DNA of 51,155 nt, from positions 1 through 51,155 of the forward strand of contig JBFLZY010000011.1 of the NCBI GenBank assembly GCA_040755975.1. Direction: 5' to 3'. This document shows positions 25,631 through 32,161 of the stretch, one piece after another. The notes under the pieces were generated by a model, which was given only the letters and a program-made list of their open reading frames with translations, made no database searches and had not been told where the DNA came from. Within the stretch, counting starts at the first letter, position 1. The number at the start of each line of letters is the position of its first letter. Source of the stretch: JAIMBK01 sp040755975. Lineage in GTDB: Bacteria > Bacillota > Desulfotomaculia > Desulfotomaculales > Nap2-2B. The position numbers and the translations under genes were made by a program.

Positions 25631-26527
25631 TTATTTCTTCAGCTTCTCCAATAACGGCTCCAGCGGCTGTGGAGAGATTAGCATATCCCTGAATAAATCG
25701 CCAAACTCTTTTAGCCGGTCAAAGATGGTATGAATATTCACTGCAGCCGGTAGAAAGTTCATCTGTTCCACTTCTTTCCAGGATAAGGGGGCCGAAACGG
25801 GCGCTCCGGGGAGGGGCCGCAGACTGTACTGAAAAGCCATGGTTTTGCCGCGGCCGTTTTGCAGGTAATCTATGTACACTTTCCCTTTTCTATCGGCAAC
25901 CTTTCGTTCGGTGGTCGCCAGCCCCGGATGGCTGCGCACAACCATCTCCGCGATTGCCTGCATTAAGAAGGTTACCGTTGGAAAGGGGTAGACCGGTCGA
26001 ATCGGGATAAAAAGATGCAGTCCGCTGGCCCCGGAAGTTTTTACGAAAGCCTGCAAGTTAAAACGGCCCAGCAACTGGCGAGTTATTAAAGCTACTTCCA
26101 GTACTCTGGAAAACGCAACTCCTTCGGCGGGATCGAGATCTAAAACGGCAATGTCCGGGCAATTTACCTGCCTCGCCCTGGACAAAAAAGCGTGTACTTC
26201 GATGCAGGCCTGGTTGGACAGCCAGACAAGTGTAGCCAGATCATTGCATAAAATATAGTTGACGATCTTCCGCGAGTGGGCAACGGGGCAGGTCTGAATC
26301 CAGGGCGGGGCGTATTCCGGGCATTCTTTTTGATAAAACGCTTCGCCCGTAATTCCGTCCGGGTAGCGCTTCATCACCAGCGGGCGGTTATATAAATAGG
26401 GAAGCAGCACCGGCGCAATATCCGTGTAGTACTTGATGAGATGGGCTTTCGTTAAGCCTTCCGGCCAGAACACTTTATCCAGATTGGTAAGCTCTACCTC
26501 TTTACCGGCTACTTTGACGTAAGGCAT
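25631..26527 (-). CDS. LigD-type polymerase domain protein (non-homologous end joining)
   Basis: About 298 residues of the archaeo-eukaryotic primase fold found in the polymerase module of LigD; it fills gaps during end joining. Seen: LTNLDKVFWPEGLTKAHLI, the catalytic IAVLDLDPAEG (Asp-x-Asp), VKTSGASGLHLFIP and YIDYLQNGRGKTMAF. It is a stand-alone protein; ligase and polymerase are separate genes here. I prefer ATG 26527 (MPYVKVAGKEVEL); the open frame continues to 26557. The terminator at 26659-26699 separates it from the small-gene cluster, so it needs its own promoter, which I cannot identify. Confidence 0.93.
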   Translation of the reverse strand: MPYVKVAGKEVELTNLDKVFWPEGLTKAHLIKYYTDIAPVLLPYLYNRPLVMKRYPDGITGEAFYQKECPEYAPPWIQTCPVAHSRKIVNYILCNDLATLVWLSNQACIEVHAFLSRARQVNCPDIAVLDLDPAEGVAFSRVLEVALITRQLLGRFNLQAFVKTSGASGLHLFIPIRPVYPFPTVTFLMQAIAEMVVRSHPGLATTERKVADRKGKVYIDYLQNGRGKTMAFQYSLRPLPGAPVSAPLSWKEVEQMNFLPAAVNIHTIFDRLKEFGDLFRDMLISPQPLEPLLEKLKK

Positions 26528-26658
26528 GAAACGTCGCGTCCCCGCTTTTTTGAACAATAAGATCCAATATTCTTGAGGATGGCTGCTTGTTTTTCTTTTG
26601 CCCCAATTCCCTGTTTACAATTCGCCTTGTGCCGGTTCTAAAAGCATCCCGGACTTCA

Positions 26659-26699
26659 AAAAAATAAAAGGCCTGCAAGTTTTATGTGCAGGCCTTTTC
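26659..26699 (-). terminator. Strong terminator after the small-gene cluster
   Basis: Twelve-bp perfect stem (26667-26678 with 26688-26699, containing GGCCTGCA), 9-nt loop, and a U-rich tail (26665-26659 on the minus strand). Confidence 0.95.
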
Positions 26700-26710
26700 T
26701 GCATTAAAGC

Positions 26711-26827
26711 CTATTTGCCACCCGAACCCCACCAGGGGAAGCAGCAAAAGATTATTATTATGATGATGATGATCCACCACCACCACCACCAGCCGCCGAA
26801 CCATTGCGTTTGCGGAGAAGCGGGCAT
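26711..26827 (-). CDS. 38-residue Trp/Ile-homopolymer membrane peptide
   Basis: Too short for usual ORF cutoffs but supported by a perfect AAAGGAGGT ribosome site and a terminator right after it. The product begins MPASPQTQWFGG, continues with six Trp then eight Ile, then FCCFPWWGSGGK. The runs are encoded by (TGG)6 and (ATC)4(ATA)3ATC, a triplet microsatellite. The hydrophobic core could cross a membrane once. Third of three tiny genes in tandem and different in sequence from the other two. Function unknown; a spore-associated role is inference from the neighbours' resemblance to YjcZ-type peptides. Confidence 0.8.
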   Translation of the reverse strand: MPASPQTQWFGGWWWWWWIIIIIIIIFCCFPWWGSGGK

Positions 26828-26867
26828 AGAGGATACCTCCTTTTCTTAAGTTGTTTAGATAGCTAAA

Positions 26868-26990
26868 TTAAGCCTGTACTCCTGCCGCGTTCCACCAGAA
26901 ACCAAAAGCTACAACGAGCAGAATCAAGATGAGGAAGATCAGAAATGCGAAACTGCCGCCGCCTGCTGCTCCAGGAACTCCGAAACCCAT
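26868..26990 (-). CDS. 40-residue YjcZ-like small membrane protein
   Basis: ATG 26990 behind AAAAAAGGAGG. The product starts MGFGVPGAAGGGSFAF, continues with a single hydrophobic helix (LIFLILILLVVAFGF) and ends WWNAAGVQA. A Gly-rich head followed by one helix resembles the sporulation-associated YjcZ family of bacilli; this is by-eye similarity. It is a clear paralog of the gene at 27048-27164 (shared SFAFL, LILL, FGFWWNAA). Confidence 0.88.
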   Translation of the reverse strand: MGFGVPGAAGGGSFAFLIFLILILLVVAFGFWWNAAGVQA

Positions 26991-27047
26991 AAGTTTAGCC
27001 TCCTTTTTTAGATTTTAATAAGGGCACTTCCGGGAAACCGCCGCCGG

Positions 27048-27164
27048 TTACGAACTGGCCGCGTTCCACCAGAACCCAAAGCTTACGATGAGTAAAATCA
27101 GCACCAGGAACACCAGGAAAGCAAAGCTGCCGTCCCAGTAGAGGCTATAGCCCTCCTCACTCAT
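27048..27164 (-). CDS. 38-residue YjcZ-like small membrane protein
   Basis: ATG 27164 behind GAAAGGAGGG. Starts MSEEGYSLYWDGSFAF, then the hydrophobic helix LVFLVLILLIVSFGF, then WWNAASS. Paralog of the next gene downstream. It lies 100 bp after the ligase gene. The gap contains AT-rich sequence with CATATTATG that could be a sporulation sigma -10 region, but I cannot assign a sigma factor. Confidence 0.87.
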   Translation of the reverse strand: MSEEGYSLYWDGSFAFLVFLVLILLIVSFGFWWNAASS

Positions 27165-27263
27165 GAAGAAACCCTCCTTTCATGGTTGACTGAATGATTC
27201 ATCTTTCCTTTGGGAGTTCTGATACCATAATATGGCTATGGCGCAAGATGTGTTACATTGACG

Positions 27264-28193
27264 TTAAAAATTTTCGTCGAAAGGAATTTTATCCGGGCGC
27301 ATTTTTTGGTAGCGGGGTTGGCGCAGGAGGCCGTCCTCGGTAAGGGCAAGGTAGCTTACCGTGCAGATCAGTACTGGCTTTACCCAGTGGATGTTTTTTG
27401 TGTTCGCACGGAAAAGAAAATCCCCAGGGGGATGTTTGGTCTCGAGTGGTTTTAACAATTCCATTAAAAACTCTTCCTCGTGTTTGCTAAAACCAGTTCC
27501 CACTTTACCGCGGTAAATAAAGGCACCTGCAAAATAATCGGCCAGCAGTAAAGCCCCCAGTTTTCTTTCGCCGCGTCCTTTTTCGTAGCCAAAAATAATT
27601 AAATCCATCTCTTTGGTGGAGCGAATTTTTCGCCAGTACCTGGAGCGTTTGCCGGGCAGGTACGGGCTTGCCAGGTGTTTGGCCACCATTCCCTCTAAGG
27701 AACGCTCCCGGCAGGCCTCAAAAAATTCTTTGCCTTTCTCGAAAACAAAATCGGAAATAACCAGGGGGCCATCTCCAACAGCCCCGGCAAGGATTTCCTT
27801 ACGTTCTTTTAAAGGCTTTGCCAGAAGGGAAGCCCCGCCTAAATAAAGAACGTCAAAGGCCACAAAAATTGCGGGGTTCACCGCCGCCATCCGCCTTATT
27901 TTGAGCGGGTCGTTTATTCTGCCGCGGGCCTGAAGGGCGGCAAAGGAAGGAAGGCCGTTTTTGAAAGCAACAATTTCGCCGTCAAGCAGGGCGGGCCTTT
28001 TTTTAACGAGGGGATGGAGGTTGGCCAGTTCGGGAAAGGCCGGCGTCAGGTCCTTTAAATTGCGCGACCGCAGGACGGTGCCGTCTTCGAGGTAGGCGAG
28101 GCACCGGTAGCCGTCCCATTTCACTTCGTAAAGGAAGTCCGGACTGTCAAAAGGTTCCCCGTTCACTGCGAGCATGGGTCGAATGAGAGGCAA
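27264..28193 (-). CDS. LigD-type ATP-dependent DNA ligase
   Basis: 309 residues. The nucleotidyltransferase motif I lysine is in YEVKWDGYRCLAYL (K25), followed by RSRNLKDLTPAFPE, LLDGEIVAF, EGMVAKHL and WRKIR motifs, then an OB-fold. It seals double-strand breaks during Ku-dependent end joining. It is separate from the polymerase module. About 57 bp from ku and probably in one transcript with it. Confidence 0.95.
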   Translation of the reverse strand: MPLIRPMLAVNGEPFDSPDFLYEVKWDGYRCLAYLEDGTVLRSRNLKDLTPAFPELANLHPLVKKRPALLDGEIVAFKNGLPSFAALQARGRINDPLKIRRMAAVNPAIFVAFDVLYLGGASLLAKPLKERKEILAGAVGDGPLVISDFVFEKGKEFFEACRERSLEGMVAKHLASPYLPGKRSRYWRKIRSTKEMDLIIFGYEKGRGERKLGALLLADYFAGAFIYRGKVGTGFSKHEEEFLMELLKPLETKHPPGDFLFRANTKNIHWVKPVLICTVSYLALTEDGLLRQPRYQKMRPDKIPFDENF

Positions 28194-28250
28194 CCTGGCG
28201 ATAAGGAAAATTCACCTTCTTAGCGCAAAAAATTATTAAATGAGAAGTGT

Positions 28251-29072
28251 TCAGCTTCGCCCCGCGGCTTTTCTCTTTCCTTTTCCAGGCGTCCCCCGTT
28301 CGGCCTGGGCTTTTTCGATGCTGGCTTTCAGCGCCTGCATTAAATCAACCACCTTTTCCGGTTCGGGCCGGGCGACCGGCGCCACTATCTGCTCGTCGGC
28401 AATACGGGCCTGGATAATTTCCAGCAGGGCCTCCCGCCGTTCGTTGCGGTATTTTTCCGGCCTGAATGCGGTGGACAGGCTGTTAATCAGGCTGACGGCC
28501 ATTTTTATTTCGTTTTCGTGGAGGTTTACCCGGTAATGCAATTCCTCAATCAGCCGCGCATCCCTTATTTCATCAGCGTAGAACATGGTGCTCATGATCA
28601 GCCCGGCACCGGCCACCCGCACGGCGGCCAGGGAAATTTTGCTACGCACGACGACGTTGGCAACGGCCACCTTATTCGTTTCTTCCATGGCCCTTCTTAA
28701 AAGTTCGTAAACCTTTTCTCCACCCGCCGCCGGAACCAGGTAATACGCTTTGTCGTAATAGACGGGGTCGATCGCGGTCAAATCTACAAAATCCTGGATA
28801 TCAATACTATGCGTGGTTTCTTGGGCAAGACCTTCCAAATCTTCCTCCCCAATTACTACGTAACGTCCTTTTTCGTATTGGTAGCCGCGCACAATTTCTT
28901 CGGCGCTTACTTCCTGATTGCAATACGGGCAGTATTTTCGATATTGAATCGGCGTTTTACACCTTTTGTGCAGGGAATTAAACTTCAGATCCTTTTTTTC
29001 GGTAGCTACATAAATTTTTACCGGAACATAAACCAGCCCGAAACTGATTGCTCCTTTCCATAAAGGCCGCAC
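28251..29072 (-). CDS. ku: Non-homologous end joining protein Ku
   Basis: 273 residues of the prokaryotic Ku beta-barrel core. It begins MRPLWKGAISFGLVYVPVKIY and contains ISLHKRC-like LHKRCKTPIQYRKYCPYC and GYQYEKGRYVVI. The homodimer ring binds DNA ends and recruits LigD. GTG 29072 is chosen because the GTG at 29084 is part of the GAGGTGATC ribosome site. The C-terminal tail (about 255-273) is basic. With separate ligase and polymerase genes it forms a complete end-joining set, useful for repairing breaks in germinating spores. Confidence 0.96.
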   Translation of the reverse strand: MRPLWKGAISFGLVYVPVKIYVATEKKDLKFNSLHKRCKTPIQYRKYCPYCNQEVSAEEIVRGYQYEKGRYVVIGEEDLEGLAQETTHSIDIQDFVDLTAIDPVYYDKAYYLVPAAGGEKVYELLRRAMEETNKVAVANVVVRSKISLAAVRVAGAGLIMSTMFYADEIRDARLIEELHYRVNLHENEIKMAVSLINSLSTAFRPEKYRNERREALLEIIQARIADEQIVAPVARPEPEKVVDLMQALKASIEKAQAERGTPGKGKRKAAGRS

Positions 29073-29144
29073 GCAGAGGATCACCTCTTTCCGGTTGAAT
29101 TGGCATCACCGGGGCAAGACTTTTTTCCACCGTTCTCTGCCCCA

Positions 29145-29537
29145 AAAATAGTCCTTTGCCCGCCGTTCGTTTGCCGTCGCTCCGATGCTGCGGGCCGACG
29201 AGACATCGGCTTGGTTCGGAGCTAACCAGGCAATTGAGAGGTGAGAGGCGGGAAGTGAGAGGTAAGATTTTAAAATTCCCACCTCCAACTTCTCACATCC
29301 CACTTCTCAGTTGCGCTGCCGGTTCGCTTTCGCGCGTTACCGGTCCTACGCATATGTCGTTCCTGGCAAATCGAACGGCGGGCCGGCCCGGCACTCAGCT
29401 TTTCCGTTATTTTACTCTATGCTTTCCATGCCGGTTTTGGATTGGACTCCAATCAACATAAAACAAAAAAGCTAGTTTAAGCTGAGTGCCGGGCATCCCC
29501 TGTTGGTGTCGCAAAAAGCGGCACGGGCGTCTAATCC
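29145..29537 (+). repeat. Full copy of the interspersed structured repeat, upstream of ku
   Basis: Left arm 29145-29231 and right arm from about 29310 match the 20785 copy, including CGACGAGACATCGGCTTGG and the right inverted end GGCAAATCGAACGGCGGGC. The centre (29235-29309) is an unrelated imperfect palindrome. A 109-bp element with 16-bp inverted ends is inserted at 29386-29494, after which the repeat resumes with TGTTGGTG and the terminal hairpin GTGTCGC/GCGGCAC (29506-29524), ending in GTCTAATCC. Confidence 0.85.
29386..29494. repeat. Nested 109-bp element with 16-bp perfect inverted ends
   Basis: GCCCGGCACTCAGCTT at 29386-29401 and its exact complement at 29479-29494. It interrupts the right end of the larger repeat compared with the copy at 21056-21075, consistent with a later insertion of a MITE-like element. 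No coding capacity. Confidence 0.75.
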
Positions 29538-29549
29538 TTTTTCCAATTC

Positions 29550-29726
29550 CTACCTAACAAACTGGTGGTACGCCCAGACCGCTATGGGCAAAACCAGGGT
29601 GAGCAGGGCAATCAAAAATGTCCCCACCGCCCCCCGCCGATAGCCCTGCCGCCAGGTCCAGCGGGCGTAGGTGCTTAAGTAATAAGAAACTGCCAGCAAG
29701 AAAAGCAAGATCAGCAAATTAAGCAT
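29550..29726 (-). CDS. Small membrane protein downstream of gerC
   Basis: 58 residues from ATG 29726 with AAAGGGG nine bases upstream. Two hydrophobic segments (LNLLILLFLLAVSYYL and FLIALLTLVLPIAVWAY) are separated by a basic loop RWTWRQGYRRG. It lies 32 bp after the gerC stop in the same direction, so it is probably the last gene of the germination operon. No named family recognised. Confidence 0.78.
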   Translation of the reverse strand: MLNLLILLFLLAVSYYLSTYARWTWRQGYRRGAVGTFLIALLTLVLPIAVWAYHQFVR

Positions 29727-29757
29727 GCCGGAAAACCCCTTTGAAACCTCTTTTAGC

Positions 29758-31074
29758 TCATGTGCTTACCGCTTTTGATGTTTTCCGCAGCAGGCCGATG
29801 CGCCGGATCTGGGTAGCAAAAGTTACGTGCACGCTCGCCTGCGGATATAACTCCGGCCAGTTCATTTTTTGCCACTGGGGGTAGGTGGCCGCCAGGCGCC
29901 TGGCCTTAAAACCGAAACCGAAAATATCGGACCGGAATTCTTCTTGCGTCTTGCGAATCAATTTTCTTGTCTGGGCTTCCAGCCGCCGGTCCAACTCCCG
30001 TTCGAGAACGGGCAGTTTTTCCGGCCTTTCATAGTTTATCCCGCTCTGGATGGAAATAATCTCGGCGTCCAGCGGCACCCGCACATTAATTACAGGAACC
30101 CCTTCGGGATTAAGGCGGACTTTTATTTGCGGTTTTCTTTCCGCCTGCAACCTTAAAATTACAAACCGGTCAGGCCTGGCCGGGTCGGGAAAGGCGTAAA
30201 AACTTTCCCGGAACCAGCCCCTTAGCATATTCAGGATAACGGTTTCGCTGCCGTTGATCGTCCCCGCCATCCTGGCCCCGCGAAAAACGGCCGAGCCGGC
30301 CAGTTCAATTTTATTGCCGCCTTTCCGCGGAAGCTGACCGGCGATAAAGTCCCCTTCGGATTTATCCCGGGCTTCCTTTTCTCGCTTTGCTTCTTCCTTC
30401 CGTTCCAAACCGATCAGCGTGCAGACGGGCTGAATGCTTTTTGATTTCATATCACCGTAAAAATGATGAACCTGGTTAAAAGGAATAAACCCTACGTAAC
30501 GCTGCGTCTCCATAAACAGCTCGGCATATTTCGCGGGGTTGGCCTCCATCAGGGGCTGAAACTTTTCCAGCAGTTCGCGCGCGCTTCTCTGGGAAACGCC
30601 GATAAAGACGGTGCGGCGGAATTCCGGGTAACGCATTAACGGCGCCAGGTAACGATCCAAACCTTCTTTCGCGATTTCCTGGGAAAATAAAATAACTTTT
30701 AAATGGTTAAGGGTCGAACGGCGCTCAATCACGGAATTAATCATGTCCAGGCCCGTTAAAATCGTTCTGCTTTCCACCGAAATAGTCACGGACGGCTTCT
30801 GGCCGCCCCCTCCGCCTCCCCCGCCGCCGATGGCACCGCCGCCGCCCCCTCCGCCCATCCACCTGGGCACCGCGATCAAGGCCGTTAAAGTAAGCACGTT
30901 TTCCTTTCCCTTGTCTACTCCCAAAAGTAAAACGTGGGCGGTTTCGTCAATTTCATGGTATCCCCAGCAGCCGGAGAGAAACAAGGAGGAGGCCAGAACT
31001 AATCCCAGGCAGCATCGCGCGAAGGATCGCCTGTCCTCTTTATGGTTGACCCGCCGGGGCATTGCCTTCCTCAC
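29758..31074 (-). CDS. Spore germination lipoprotein, Ger(x)C family
   Basis: 438 residues. The N-terminal lipoprotein signal has lipobox LSGC (Cys near residue 36), then WGYHEIDETAHVLLLGVDKG as in GerAC proteins. Domain 3 at the C-terminus is complete. Residues about 73-92 carry two polyglycine runs (seven and nine Gly) that interrupt the first domain, encoded by GGN triplet repeats. It forms the germinant receptor C subunit on the outer face of the spore inner membrane. Start GTG 31074 or ATG 31062; both overlap the gerB end. Confidence 0.94.
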   Translation of the reverse strand: MRKAMPRRVNHKEDRRSFARCCLGLVLASSLFLSGCWGYHEIDETAHVLLLGVDKGKENVLTLTALIAVPRWMGGGGGGGAIGGGGGGGGGQKPSVTISVESRTILTGLDMINSVIERRSTLNHLKVILFSQEIAKEGLDRYLAPLMRYPEFRRTVFIGVSQRSARELLEKFQPLMEANPAKYAELFMETQRYVGFIPFNQVHHFYGDMKSKSIQPVCTLIGLERKEEAKREKEARDKSEGDFIAGQLPRKGGNKIELAGSAVFRGARMAGTINGSETVILNMLRGWFRESFYAFPDPARPDRFVILRLQAERKPQIKVRLNPEGVPVINVRVPLDAEIISIQSGINYERPEKLPVLERELDRRLEAQTRKLIRKTQEEFRSDIFGFGFKARRLAATYPQWQKMNWPELYPQASVHVTFATQIRRIGLLRKTSKAVST

Positions 31075-32161
31075 CGCCTTTCCCTCTTTTTTCCTTAACT
31101 TTCTCCAAGAGATACAACAGCGCGGGTAAAAGGAAGGCCGGAACCCAACCGTAAAACCTCAGTAAGTTGAAATCAACCCAGAGCACCTGACTGACATTGG
31201 CCGGTATAAAAGCCAACGAATAAGTGATGATGGCCACCGGCAACAGAAACGGGCGGTGGTAGGGCAGCCGGAGGGTTCTGGCAATGATCACGCCGCCTAT
31301 GTACGTTGCGATAGCAACGTGCAGCATCCCGACCAAAGCCCAGATGGGCACAAAAATTGATTCTAAACGCTGCAAGAAACGACCAAAGTAAATCAACCGG
31401 GACATCTCATAAGAAGGCAGGGACATTTCCTGCAGAACCGATACGCCAAAAGTCATGAGCATAGCAACCATGGTCAGGGTTACCGTCAGACCGCCGATGC
31501 CAATCGCGCCCAGGCCGGTTTTCCGTATATCGGGCTCCTTAAGAGATGGAAAAACAAGGAGCAAAAAAACTACCCCACACGCCACGGAACACCTAAAGAA
31601 ACTCTCCTTCAATATCTTTGTTATCCCGGCGCCGGCCAGGGGAAAAAGATAATCGAACCGCCAGTAGGGGTAGGTGAGCAGGCTCACCAGCAGAACGGTG
31701 AAACCGATAAAAAAAGTGATAAACAGCGAACTCCTGGCCATCGCCTCCAGACCCAGATGGCAGCCTACCAGAGAACCCAGCAACATCCCGGCCATCGCTA
31801 CACTGATGGGCAACTCCGGAATACTGATCGTCAGCACGCGTTCGGCATATTGCCGTAAAACCAGACTTGAAGAAACAAGAAAAGTAACCAGGTAGACAAA
31901 AGAAAGCAACCCATTTAAATAAGGCCCGATTAATTCTTCGCCTACTTCAACAAGACTCTTTCCCGGGTGTTTTTTCATCAGGGCGGCGGAAGGCAAAAAA
32001 AGAACTCCGGCGGTAATTGTGGCAAACAAAAGGATCAACCAGGCGCCGGTTTGCCCCACCTCCACCAGTTGGGCCATAAAGGCAAGAAACAATTCGGTAA
32101 TGATCAGCACGACAACGAGCAACATGGCTTCCCGGCTCGTGATTTTACCTTCATCGACCAA
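31040..32161 (-). CDS. Spore germination permease, GerB family
   Basis: 373 residues, APC-superfamily transporter fold with about ten hydrophobic helices, starting EGKITSREAMLLVVVLIITELFLAF as in GerAB. This subunit senses germinants. TTG start at 32161 immediately follows the gerA stop and has AAAGGGGTGG upstream. It overlaps gerC at the 3' end. Which germinant is sensed cannot be read from sequence. Confidence 0.94.
   Translation of the reverse strand: MVDEGKITSREAMLLVVVLIITELFLAFMAQLVEVGQTGAWLILLFATITAGVLFLPSAALMKKHPGKSLVEVGEELIGPYLNGLLSFVYLVTFLVSSSLVLRQYAERVLTISIPELPISVAMAGMLLGSLVGCHLGLEAMARSSLFITFFIGFTVLLVSLLTYPYWRFDYLFPLAGAGITKILKESFFRCSVACGVVFLLLVFPSLKEPDIRKTGLGAIGIGGLTVTLTMVAMLMTFGVSVLQEMSLPSYEMSRLIYFGRFLQRLESIFVPIWALVGMLHVAIATYIGGVIIARTLRLPYHRPFLLPVAIITYSLAFIPANVSQVLWVDFNLLRFYGWVPAFLLPALLYLLEKVKEKRGKGGEEGNAPAGQP

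Noticed and set aside
30743..31129. Proline-rich plus-strand frame opposite gerC
   Set aside because: It is the complement of the GGN repeats encoding polyglycine in the lipoprotein and has no ribosome site.
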